Assembly: GCF_018310535.1 (NCBI RefSeq)
Contig: NZ_CP074102.1
Coordinates: forward strand, 1,116,001 to 1,180,000
Source of the DNA: Streptomyces mirabilis
GTDB taxonomy: Bacteria; Actinomycetota; Actinomycetes; Streptomycetales; Streptomycetaceae
Reading direction: 5' to 3'
DNA length: 64,000 bases
Part shown: positions 1-8,149 of the stretch, piece after piece
Numbering within the stretch: the stretch's first letter is position 1
How the letters are laid out: each line of letters opens with the position of its first letter
The notes under the pieces: generated by a model
Told to the model about the DNA's origin: nothing
Seen by the model: the letters and a program-made list of their open reading frames with translations, nothing else
The model's database searches: none
Translations under genes and position numbers: made by a program

Positions 1-1056
1 CCGCTGCCTCAAGTACTCCAGGTAGGGGTCGAGGCTGGTTGGCCGACGGGGCCGGGGACGGCGAACGCATTCCTGCCAGGTGGCGGCTCGCGCGTATTTG
101 CCCACGGTGCGTCGGTTCAGGCCCAGTTCGCGGGCTGCGGCGTTGAGCGAGCGGCCGGTGTCGGTCGCCGCGTGCACCGCCTCGAACAGTCGTTTCGCAT
201 GACGGCGGGCAGGGGTGTCGTCACTGTCGGACGGTCCCGCCGAGTTCGCCGATGGCGGTGGGGGTTCGGGGTCCCCCATCGCGGCGGGCAGGCAGCCGCG
301 ATGGGCGGCGGCAATGTCCCCGACCCGCTTCGACAGGCCCTGCCACAGGTGGAAGCGGTCGCTGACCTGCACCGCTTCCGGTGCGCCTTCGGCGATGCCC
401 TGCCGGTATATGAGCGAGCCGTCCCGGCAGACCACCTCGACACCGGGGTGGGTCCGCAGCCAGGCGGCCAGCGGCCCGGCGTCTCGCCCGGCCCACAGCT
501 CGATGGGCAGCCTGGTATCGGCATCCACCAGCAGGGTTCCGTAGACGTCTGCGTACAGCGCGAAGTCGTCCACGCCCAGCACCCGCGGGGTCGGTGCCGG
601 CGGAAGCGGCAGGCGCATCAAGTGGAACAGCACGCTGGTCCGCGACAGCGGCACCTTCAGTATCTGCAGGAGCCGGGCCCCGCCGCGGCCGGCGAGCAGC
701 ACCCCGGCCATCTCCACCAGGTGCTGCAGCAGTGGACTGCGGCGCTGGTAGCGCGCCGTCAGCCCCTCGACCTGCTCGGCGAACGTCCGCCGACCGCAGC
801 CCGGACCGTCGCAGAACAACCGCCTCACCGACAGCCCGATCAGCACCGGGCGTCCACCGACAGCGACATCGGCCAGCGTGCGGCCATAGCGACTATGCAC
901 CCGCGCAGAACCGCGACCGCAGTCCGGACACGCCACCGCCGACTCGCCGGTGCAGGCCGCAATGCGGACCACACCGCCCGCTACCCACACTCGTTCCACC
1001 CGCACCGCATCGAGGTGCGGAGCCGTGATCCCTACGAGGTCGTCACACTTGCTGAC
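1..1056 (-). CDS. ISL3-family transposase, 3' end cut by window edge
   Basis: The minus strand is open from about 1056 to base 1 without a stop and reads as an ISL3-family DDE transposase. An N-terminal zinc-finger part contains ACPDCG and CDGPGCGRRTFAEQ. The catalytic core has LGVDDFALYADVY and VDADTRLPIELW, followed by VSDRFHLWQGL. A C-terminal helix-turn-helix-like stretch reads AARELGLNRRTVGKYAR. The frame is closed upstream by a TGA at 1081-1083. No convincing ATG or GTG precedes the conserved N-terminus, so the start is uncertain (first in-frame GTG at 1005). The C-terminus lies outside the window. The gene abuts a broken istB on the other strand, so this is a spot of repeated IS insertion. 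Confidence 0.8.
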
Positions 1057-1148
1057 AGTGCCACTACCTGTGACGGAACGTCACCGGCGCATGGTGGCAT
1101 ACCCCGGCTTCACGGAAATCTTGCCAGGGCCTCTTATCCGTGTACGCC

Positions 1149-1530
1149 GACAACCGCGGCCGAGCTCGCGGCCAAGTGCCACAAGGCCGCGCTCGATGGC
1201 CGGTGGAAGACCTGCATGAACTTCTTCGCAGGTCCCAGGCTTTTGATCATCGACGAGCTCGGCTATCTCCCGCTGCCCGAGGACGGCGCCTCCGCACTGT
1301 TCCAGGTGATCAACCAGAGGTATCTGAAGTCGAGCACGATCTTGAGCACCAACGTCGGCATTGCTGATTGGGCCTCGGCGTTTGGGGACGCGACCGTTGC
1401 CGCGGCGATGCTGGACCGGCTCCTGCACCGGGCCACGGTGGTCGGGATCGACGGCCCGTCCTACCGGCTCCGCCACCACCAAAGCCACGCCGAGACGCTT
1501 CGTCAGGGAGTGAACGCCCGTGTCTCTTGA
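1149..1530 (+). pseudogene. istB-like ATPase, N-terminally truncated (IS21 family)
   Basis: This is the C-terminal half of an IstB/DnaC-like AAA+ helper ATPase of IS21-type transposition. Visible landmarks are TTAAELAAKCHKAA, the Walker B-like LLIIDELGYLPL, STNVGIADWASAFGD and RLLHRATVVGIDG. The Walker A half, about 110 residues, is missing: homology begins abruptly near 1149, next to sequence unrelated to istB. The open frame can be extended upstream only through non-homologous sequence. The product would lack the nucleotide-binding loop and should be inactive. It is followed by the partner zinc-finger gene, whose GTG overlaps the istB stop. Confidence 0.8.
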
Positions 1531-2161
1531 ACCCACCAGCCCCGCAAGCGAATTCGACCGCACCTGCCCCGAGTGCGGCGCCGGTTTCACGGTCGACTCA
1601 GCGGCCAGCCGCCGCAAATACTGCTCGCCGGCCTGCCGCGAGAAAGGATGCGCGCACCTGCCCAAGCAGCGGGTCTGCCCGCAGTGCGACAAGGAGTTCA
1701 CCACCGACCTGAGCCGGAAGAGGAAGTTCTGCTCGGCCGAGTTCCTGGTCGCCTTCCGTCGCAGCGAGGAACAGAAAGAGGCCCGCCTCTGTCCGGTCTG
1801 CGACAACCCCTTCCAGGCACCGAAAACCGTCCGCACCATCTACTGCTCGATGGTCTGCCGCCAGGAGGCCGAACGCGTGCGTGACCAGGCCCTGAACGAG
1901 GAGCGGGACCGCCGCCTCGCCCAGATGGCACCGCCCGCGCTGCCGACCCGGATCGAGTTGCCGCCACCGCCGCCACCGGCCCGCACGAGCACGCGGCAGC
2001 AGGCACCGGTCCGGGACCCGCTGGAGCCGACCGCGACACGGAACTGCCCGCACTGCCAGCAGCCGATCACGATCGTCGCGCTGCTGGCCACCCCGGAGGC
2101 CGCGAGGCCGACCATGCCCCACCACCGCACCGACGTCGTCCCACTGAGGCGGACGCCCTGA
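1520..2161 (+). CDS. Zinc-finger protein accompanying IS21-type istB
   Basis: This 213-residue protein begins with a GTG inside the end of the istB fragment (overlapping frames), so the two were once translationally coupled. It contains several CxxC pairs typical of treble-clef or zinc-ribbon fingers: CPECGAGF, CSPACREKGC, CPQCDKEF, CPVCDNPF and CSMVCRQ. A proline-rich linker (LPPPPPPA) follows, then one more finger, CPHCQQPI. The second finger pair looks damaged (KFCSAEFLVAF instead of a CxxxC). The role is unknown. From its position it is a passenger or DNA-binding accessory of the IS21-like element. It could be expressed but is probably a relic. Confidence 0.6.
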   Translation: MSLEPTSPASEFDRTCPECGAGFTVDSAASRRKYCSPACREKGCAHLPKQRVCPQCDKEFTTDLSRKRKFCSAEFLVAFRRSEEQKEARLCPVCDNPFQAPKTVRTIYCSMVCRQEAERVRDQALNEERDRRLAQMAPPALPTRIELPPPPPPARTSTRQQAPVRDPLEPTATRNCPHCQQPITIVALLATPEAARPTMPHHRTDVVPLRRTP

Positions 2162-2185
2162 GCAGGCCCTCCATCCGTCCCCGGC

Positions 2186-2758
2186 TCATAGATCGAGTTG
2201 GGGACGGTCGGGGTCGAGGAGATCGGGGTCCTGGCGAACCAGTGCGTCCTCGAATGCCTCCCAGCCCTTCTCGCGAATGAAGGCGGTCTCCTCAGCCGTG
2301 ATGGGGATCAGCCAGACGATGGCGACATCACTGCCGTTCTCGACGGTGACCGAGAAGAAGTCGTCGTCGAAGTAGACAGGCAGCCCTGCATAGAGGCACG
2401 TCATGACTCCACCGGGCAGCGGAGCGGGAAGCGGAAGCACGTCGCCGCGCAGGATCGCCCGGCCGCTCGCCACCAGCTGCCCGGCGACGTATTCCAGAAC
2501 CTCGGGAAAGTGCCCATAGCCCGTAGTGCGGCTGGCGTTCTCGCAGGCCAGCAGCTCCAAGTGGAAGTGACGGTCCGAAGTCGGGTCCCACAACGGAGTA
2601 CGAGACAGGCCGATCGTCGCGAACGCCTGGGCGCCCGAGAGCTGACCCTCCCGGAAACACGCCACCTGAGGAGTGCCCTGCGGGGCGCCTGCGGGCGGGG
2701 ACCAGGCACCGAGCATGCGCCCGAGTCTGCTCTCAAGATGGTCTATGAGCTCCGGCAT
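2186..2758 (-). CDS. Suppressor-of-fused (SUFU)-like domain protein
   Basis: This 190-residue protein starts at the ATG giving MPELIDHLESRLGRMLG. The frame runs further upstream but without family resemblance. The C-terminal half, with AIVWLIPITAEETAFIREKGWEAFEDAL and then DPDRPQ, matches the bacterial SUFU-like family, which is common in Streptomyces and often linked to polymorphic-toxin immunity. The middle part (HFHLELLACENA, VLEYVAGQLVASGRAIL) also fits. No toxin partner is adjacent, although a secreted nuclease lies 1.7 kb away. Immunity function is therefore only a family-based possibility. Confidence 0.65.
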   Translation of the reverse strand: MPELIDHLESRLGRMLGAWSPPAGAPQGTPQVACFREGQLSGAQAFATIGLSRTPLWDPTSDRHFHLELLACENASRTTGYGHFPEVLEYVAGQLVASGRAILRGDVLPLPAPLPGGVMTCLYAGLPVYFDDDFFSVTVENGSDVAIVWLIPITAEETAFIREKGWEAFEDALVRQDPDLLDPDRPQLDL

Positions 2759-2894
2759 CAGGTCTCCAGTCTGGCTTCCGAGCACGTCAGGGCCCGGCGA
2801 TGACCAATGATCCCCTGGACAGTAACGATCACGCAGAGACGGGGGCCAGTCAGGTCGAACCACGCGCACCATCCCGACTGCCCCTCACCGACCA

Positions 2895-2929
2895 TGAGGG
2901 CCCGGCGACCTTCGGTCGCCGGGCCCTCA
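2895..2929. terminator. Perfect 16-bp inverted repeat with 3-nt loop
   Basis: TGAGGGCCCGGCGACC is followed by TTC and then the exact reverse complement. It looks like a factor-independent terminator that works on either strand, without a clear T-tract. It lies upstream of both flanking genes, so it may be the terminator of a gene that has been lost. Confidence 0.6.
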
Positions 2930-3065
2930 ACATCTCGCCGAGGCTCCACGATCGCTGATCTGGGCCATCCCCAGTCGCATGAAAGCCGGACCATCCGAGG
3001 AAGAAGATCCAGGCTGGCCGATTTCAAGAATCGCCATCACTGTGCAGTCGACCGTTTCATGGCCG

Positions 3066-3572
3066 GTGTTCCGGCGCTTCGTCGGCGCTTTCGCGGCCGG
3101 CGTGGCCCTGGCCGCAACCTCAGGGTGCACGGTGGCCGTCGATGCCGTGGCTGGCATCTCCGTGACCGACGACGGCCATCTGCTCGGCGTCATGATGGTC
3201 TGCGGGCATCAGATCGATGGCGCGACCCTCTACGTAGACAGCACCGACGTCGACAGCGAGGTGACGGTCGGATCATGGGCCGCCGACCGACCCCTCACGG
3301 CCGGTCTCGCCACCTGGACCCTCGATTCTCCTTCCGCCGGCTGGACCGCGACCAGATCCCTCAAACCGCTCACCGCCAAGACCACCTATGCCCTCTACGG
3401 CTGGACCAAGGACAGCTCGTGGTCATCGAGTAGCGTCTCCTTCACTCTGACCGACCGGGACCGGCTCACCCCGGGAACCGTCCGCTACGACGACGTCTCC
3501 GCCAACGGCGATGAATCCGCAATCACCGTCCCCGTAGCGGAGTTCAAAGCCAGGGCCTGCGAGAACAGTTAA
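3066..3572 (+). CDS. Putative small secreted lipoprotein
   Basis: This is a protein of about 168 residues with a lipoprotein-type export signal. A basic FRRF start is followed by the hydrophobic run VGAFAAGVALAATSGC, ending in a cysteine that would be lipidated. The mature part is rich in Thr and Ser, probably a beta-sandwich, and has no motif I recognise. I chose the GTG at 3066 because it places the signal sequence at the N-terminus. The frame is open from 2979, but that extension is not signal-like. No good ribosome-binding site is visible, so the start is uncertain. Confidence 0.5.
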   Translation: MFRRFVGAFAAGVALAATSGCTVAVDAVAGISVTDDGHLLGVMMVCGHQIDGATLYVDSTDVDSEVTVGSWAADRPLTAGLATWTLDSPSAGWTATRSLKPLTAKTTYALYGWTKDSSWSSSSVSFTLTDRDRLTPGTVRYDDVSANGDESAITVPVAEFKARACENS

Positions 3573-3883
3573 CTCCACGGCGCCTTGCGCCAGGCCAGCC
3601 ACTCACAAGACCGCGATCAACAGCTGGAGTACTAGTACTCCAGGCGGACTTCTGCATTACTCCTGCTCAACGGCCTGGCGGTGGGGAGCGTAGCGAGGGT
3701 TTGGCATGGCTGGGGCGGTCTTGGGCCGACCGTCCCACCAACGAGTGCCCGCGCTTCCACTCTGAGGATCCAGGCCGCCAGCCAACCGCGTCCGGGCGAC
3801 CGGCTGTCTGGGCGCGGTAGGCACGGGACGGGATCTACGATCCCTAGTGATGACCAGTGGTGCGTGACGTCGAAGGGACGCTC

Positions 3884-4351
3884 ATGGCAGAGCTTGTCCG
3901 CAAGCAGCACATCGATGCGGATGTGGGGTACAACGCGTTCGGGTTGCAGGAGTCCGATGACGCGGACCTGCCGGTGCCGTTCCCTGACGACTTCGACTAC
4001 GACACATTCCTCAGCACTCATCCGGGGCGGCTGGACATCACCAGCGGTGGCCACACCCACACTGCCGCCGTCACGGTCGAAGTGTGGGACGGGCCGCCGC
4101 TCGCACAAGACCCAGCCGGTTGGGACGAGCAGGCCGAAGCCGACTTCGAATCGACCAGCGGCCAGGTGGCGGTGTGGTCTATGAGCCTGGGCCGAGCCCG
4201 CGATGTCATCACGCTGGCCGATTCCGGCGGTACGTGGCAGGTCCGGGTGAGCTGTGCGGGCCGGGCTGAGGCTGCTGCTCTGTCCGACGGTGAGGGCACC
4301 GGCACGGGGGTCGAGCGCTATCTCGTCCAGTTCTGGCCGGCTGGATCCTGA
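3884..4351 (+). CDS. Hypothetical protein, 155 aa
   Basis: The start at 3884 (MAELVRKQHIDADVGYNAFG) is supported by a GAAGGGA ribosome-binding site. The protein is acidic and soluble, with no membrane segment or catalytic motif I recognise. A likely beta-rich half includes HTAAVTVEVWDGPP, GQVAVWSMSLGRARDVITLAD and TWQVRVSCAGR, which resembles the small immunity-like or ligand-binding proteins common in Streptomyces accessory DNA. It converges on the secreted nuclease across a shared terminator. Cognate immunity to that nuclease is conceivable but unsupported. Confidence 0.6.
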   Translation: MAELVRKQHIDADVGYNAFGLQESDDADLPVPFPDDFDYDTFLSTHPGRLDITSGGHTHTAAVTVEVWDGPPLAQDPAGWDEQAEADFESTSGQVAVWSMSLGRARDVITLADSGGTWQVRVSCAGRAEAAALSDGEGTGTGVERYLVQFWPAGS

Positions 4352-4364
4352 TTACGCGAAGTGG

Positions 4365-4393
4365 GGCGGGGCAGTGCCCGGCACTGCCCCGCC
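4365..4393. terminator. Bidirectional hairpin between convergent genes
   Basis: GGCGGGGCAGTGCC and its complement GGCACTGCCCCGCC flank a minimal loop. The hairpin lies between the stop of the rightward hypothetical gene (4351) and the stop of the leftward nuclease (4415), the expected place for a shared terminator. Confidence 0.75.
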
Positions 4394-4414
4394 TCGGCAA
4401 CTGGTGACACCAGG

Positions 4415-5824
4415 TCAGGTGACGATCTTCACGATGAAGCCGTCGTTGTCTCCGTCGATGATGCGGTTGTTGCCGTAGAAACCTTGCAGGAGATTCCCGC
4501 CGGCCCGGTTGTCGTCCTTCGGGATCGGCTTCACCGAGAAGTTGAATTTCCTGACTTCGGGGTCATAGTCGTGTTCCGCGGCCCCCTCGTAGGTGGTCGC
4601 GAAGGGGTACTCGTCGCACTCCTTGCCTCCGTTGGTGTAGTTGGCGCCCCAGTATCGTCTGCATTGCTTGACTGCCGCCTTGCGGTTGTTGTCCCTGCGG
4701 GTGGCACTCACCGTGCGGTGCAGAGGGTCCTCCACTGTCTGGCCGGGCACCTTCTTCGCCGACATGTACGGTTTGGTGTCCTGCGGGTTGATGAACGCCG
4801 TCCTGATGTGCGCGGCCTCGGCTCGTTCCTCGGCTCCCTGCTTCGCGCTCAGAACGAGCGTCGTGATGTAGCTGAAGGTGGCCGCGCCCTTCTTCGCCGG
4901 GTTGCCGCCGCCCGTGGAGTTGGCCAGGTACGACGCGGCATCCCATCGGGGCGCGAGCATGAACAGCTTGCCGCCCATGTCCCCGCTCAGCGTCCACGGG
5001 GCCGGAGGCGTGTAGCTGATGGCCGGCTCGTACACCGAGAAGAGCAGGTCCGAGTTGCCGCTGCCTTGCCCCGGCTTCGCGTTCACCGTCTCATGGAACG
5101 TGCGAAGCGCCTTCAGCTCCGCGAACGTCTTCGTGCCCGGCGCGTTCCCGCCCCGGGTGTAGTGCGCCCCGGCTGGCCAGCTCTGCGGGATGTTGCCCTT
5201 CGTCGTGATCGGCATAGACGCGGCGCCGGTCGTGCCGGTCGTCGCAAAGTCGGTGAAGTAGTACTGGAAATCGATCGTGCGGCTGTTCTTCGCGATCGTG
5301 CCGACCACACGAACGTTGAACGCGCTCTCGCCGACAACCTGTCTGTTGCGCACCCAGGTCTGCAGGAACGACGCCCCGTCACACACCGCGAACCGGGACT
5401 TCACGAAGAATTTCTTGTCGCTGCCCAGCCCCTTCTTGCACTCCTCGAACGTCATCGTCCGAGCCGGCTGCGGAGCCGTGACCCCAGCCCGGGCCGGCCC
5501 CGCAGCCTCCGAGGCCGGTACCGTGCCCGAGGCTCTGCGGGAGATGGGCGCGTACGAGGCAGCCGGACCCACCGTCTCCCGCGCCAGCCCCACCCCCGGC
5601 TCCGCCTTCGCGGCGAGTTCCCTCAGCTGCCGCACACCCTGCCCGCTCTGCAACTCTTTCAGTAACGGTGTGGCAGCACCGACCGGGAGCACATACGACT
5701 CCACTTTCAGATCGTCCCGGCCGTCCGCGCTCGCCCCTGCGGACGCCGTGGCCGACACCACAGCGAGCACGGTCAACGTCGTCAGTGCACGCGTACTACC
5801 CCGCCACGTCCAGGTCCTACCCAT
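4415..5824 (-). CDS. Secreted NucA/NucB-type deoxyribonuclease-domain protein
   Basis: This is a 469-residue exported protein. The N-terminus has a Sec/Tat-like signal (RALTTLTVLAVVSATASAGA) after basic residues. A long middle region of unknown fold carries paired cysteines (FEECKKGL, FAVCDGA). The C-terminal about 110 residues resemble the NucA/NucB sporulation nuclease domain: CRRYWGANYTNGGKECDEYPFA, then the NRAGGNLLQGFYGNN and DGDNDGFIV motifs. It probably degrades DNA outside the cell, for nutrition or competition. The ATG at 5824 is used; a TTG just before it is the alternative. It stands alone, with the IS110 element upstream. Confidence 0.8.
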   Translation of the reverse strand: MGRTWTWRGSTRALTTLTVLAVVSATASAGASADGRDDLKVESYVLPVGAATPLLKELQSGQGVRQLRELAAKAEPGVGLARETVGPAASYAPISRRASGTVPASEAAGPARAGVTAPQPARTMTFEECKKGLGSDKKFFVKSRFAVCDGASFLQTWVRNRQVVGESAFNVRVVGTIAKNSRTIDFQYYFTDFATTGTTGAASMPITTKGNIPQSWPAGAHYTRGGNAPGTKTFAELKALRTFHETVNAKPGQGSGNSDLLFSVYEPAISYTPPAPWTLSGDMGGKLFMLAPRWDAASYLANSTGGGNPAKKGAATFSYITTLVLSAKQGAEERAEAAHIRTAFINPQDTKPYMSAKKVPGQTVEDPLHRTVSATRRDNNRKAAVKQCRRYWGANYTNGGKECDEYPFATTYEGAAEHDYDPEVRKFNFSVKPIPKDDNRAGGNLLQGFYGNNRIIDGDNDGFIVKIVT

Positions 5825-6059
5825 CAATCAAACCCCCGGAATTCAGGTGGTACCGGACCTGACGTCCCGCACCTGGTCACCCAAGACCTTCTCGAACAAA
5901 GAAGCGAAAGCAATGGCGCCACACCGGACATGTCCTGATCACGACGACATCTTGGCCGAGATCATGACGCTCCGACTCACCCCCGCTGGGGCCTGCTGAG
6001 CACCCCCACTTGCGGAAGGGCGGGGGCGCCGGCGGGTAGGGCGCTGGTGACGTGTATGC

Positions 6060-7490
6060 GGGGCGCCTAATTAGGCAAGGCCCGTCATGGTGGTCTGCCT
6101 CCCGCGTGGTGATGTGCTGGTGGCCGGCATCTGCCGGTCGGGCGGTCTGAACCGTGATGGCGCCTGAAAGACGGCAAAGCCCCTGACTTGTTGAATCGAG
6201 TCCAGACGCGCGGTCTGCAGCCGTAGCGTCCAGGGTGTCGGTCGGCACGGGCCCGCAGTGCCCCTTGCCGCCCATGGGCTGGCTCTCCAATAGCGTGCCG
6301 CCGCCGGCCGACACCCACGCGGTGTGGCTCGACAGAGGCGTGAAGGTGACGCAATGACTTCAAGTCAGGGTGCCCACCGCACTCTTGTTGCTGTCTCATC
6401 GAGTGCAAGGCTGGCTGCCCGTGATCCTGATCGGTGTCGATCCCCACAAGTCGTCCCACACCGCCGTCGCCGTCGACGCCGCAGGCCATCAGGTGGCTCA
6501 GCGCCGGTTCGTCGTCAACGCCGGAACCTTCCGCCAGCTGATGCGCTGGTGCGAGCAGTGGCCCGAGCGCCGTTTCGCGGTCGAGGGCGCCGGCGGCCTG
6601 GGCCGCTCGCTCGCCCAGCAGCTGGCCGCCGCGGGCGAGAACGTGGTCGACGTGCCCTCCACCCTGTCGGCCCGGGCCCGGCTCCTGGCCACCGGCGGAG
6701 ACCGCAAGACCGACGCCAAGGACGCTCTCCACGTCGCCCAGGTCGCCCTCTTCCGCCACGACCTGCGACCCGTCGTGCGGGAAGACCAGACCACCATCCT
6801 GCGACTGCTGACCGAACGGCGAGACGACCTGGTCCACGAACGCACCCGCGTCCTCAACCGGCTGCACGCCGTCCTTCGCAATCTCCTGCCCGGCGGTGCC
6901 CCCACCGGGCTGTCGGCCGACAAGGCCGCTGCCGTCATGAAGGGCATCCGGCCGGTGACGGCCACCGACAACTGCCGCCGTGACATAGCCCGTGACCTGC
7001 TGGCCGACCTGCGCCACCTGGACCGGCAGGTCAAGGACAACGAGGCCGAGATGCGCGAGGCCGTCGCCGCGACCCGCACCACACTGACCACGCTGCCGGG
7101 CCTGGGCACCGTGCTGGCCGCGAAGGTCATCGGCCACATCGGGGACGTCAGCCGCTTCCCCACCGAGCACCACTTCGCCAGCTACACCGGCAGCGCCCCC
7201 CTGGACGCCTCCAGCGGCAACAACGTCCGCCACCGGCTCAACACCGGCGGCAACCGCGCGCTGAACTCGGTGCTGCACACCATCGCCGTCTGCCAGATCC
7301 GCGACGGCGGGCGCGGACAGGACTACTACCTCCGCAAGATCGCTGAGGGGAAGACCCCTTCGGAGGCCCGCAGGGCCCTCAAACGGCGCCTGTCCAACGT
7401 GGTCTACCGGATCATGAAACGAGATCAACGAAACCACCTCGCTCAAGCCGCTTGACACACAGAGGCGCTATTGGGACACGCCCTGTGGCT
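6060..7490 (+). mobile_element. IS110-family insertion sequence (approximate limits)
   Basis: The element consists of a single transposase gene with about 350 bp of gene-free sequence before it and a short tail after it. IS110-group elements lack inverted terminal repeats, so the exact ends cannot be read from one copy. The long upstream non-coding stretch is where IS110-group elements encode their target-specifying bridge RNA. Confidence 0.55.
6421..7455 (+). CDS. IS110-family transposase (RuvC-like DEDD + Tnp_20)
   Basis: This 344-residue transposase begins at a GTG giving VILIGVDPHKSSHTAVAV, the conserved start of the family with the first catalytic Asp. The N-terminal DEDD domain continues with RFAVEGAGGLGR and GGDRKTDAKDA, which carry further acidic residues. 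The C-terminal domain shows LTTLPGLGTVLAAKVIG, FASYTGSAPLDASSG and RLNTGGNRALNSVLH with the conserved serine. The gene is full length and intact, so the element may still be active. It acts with a bridge RNA in the characterised family members. Confidence 0.9.
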   Translation: MILIGVDPHKSSHTAVAVDAAGHQVAQRRFVVNAGTFRQLMRWCEQWPERRFAVEGAGGLGRSLAQQLAAAGENVVDVPSTLSARARLLATGGDRKTDAKDALHVAQVALFRHDLRPVVREDQTTILRLLTERRDDLVHERTRVLNRLHAVLRNLLPGGAPTGLSADKAAAVMKGIRPVTATDNCRRDIARDLLADLRHLDRQVKDNEAEMREAVAATRTTLTTLPGLGTVLAAKVIGHIGDVSRFPTEHHFASYTGSAPLDASSGNNVRHRLNTGGNRALNSVLHTIAVCQIRDGGRGQDYYLRKIAEGKTPSEARRALKRRLSNVVYRIMKRDQRNHLAQAA

Positions 7491-7560
7491 CGGTGACAGC
7501 AGGCACCGCCCGCAATGGCAGTCGACATGTCTGTGACAAGAAACTTCGGTCAAAGGTGTC

Positions 7561-7698
7561 ATGAGTCAGACCCCCGCCCCGAACGGTGCTACGCAACCGT
7601 CCCACTGCCCCCAGTGCGACCGCATGACCCGACCGCTCCCGGGAGACTTCGTCCGAACCGGCAGTGAACCCGCTCTGGACGGGGTAACGATGAGTTGA
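7561..7698 (+). CDS. Possible 45-aa CxxC protein
   Basis: A short ATG frame encodes a 45-residue peptide with one CPQC pair near residue 17. It ends at a TGA inside ATGAGTTGA. Its codon pattern looks acceptable, but nothing else supports it. The rest of 7490-8149 shows no convincing gene. It may be a relic of sequence displaced by the IS110 element. Confidence 0.25.
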   Translation: MSQTPAPNGATQPSHCPQCDRMTRPLPGDFVRTGSEPALDGVTMS

Positions 7699-8149
7699 CT
7701 CCTCGTCCACCCGTGACCGGCATTGACGGACAGCCCAGTGGCCCGCCCTACCAGCGGCCCCTCACCGGCCATCGCACGGGCGGCCTCGAACCCTCATCCT
7801 GGGTAAACTGCCAGCCGCAAGTCCCAGAACTATTACGCGAGTTCCCTCGTCGGCTTCCTCCAGCTCCTCCACGAGGTTGGGTGCTCGATACGGAATCGAA
7901 GCCGGTAGGCCGACGCACCGCGCAAGACAACTCACCGGAGCCCGCCAAGGAATTTCCCGGAGGCAATGCACACCACACCTGACGCATTGTCGGACGCGAC
8001 AGATAATCTCATCGGGTGGCCCAAGACGTCGCTGCGCCCTCGGGACGTGTGTGACTGCGCAGGCTCCAGGGGTGCTTCGGGGCGCGGTATCCGCGCCGGA
8101 TGTGCCTCCTTGGGTGGATGGGTGCTGACTGTATTCGGAGGAACTGCTG

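Noticed and set aside
172-1530. A 452-codon plus-strand open frame covering both the ISL3 and istB regions
   Set aside because: Its first two thirds are the antisense of the ISL3 transposase. Only the last ~127 codons are real istB sequence.
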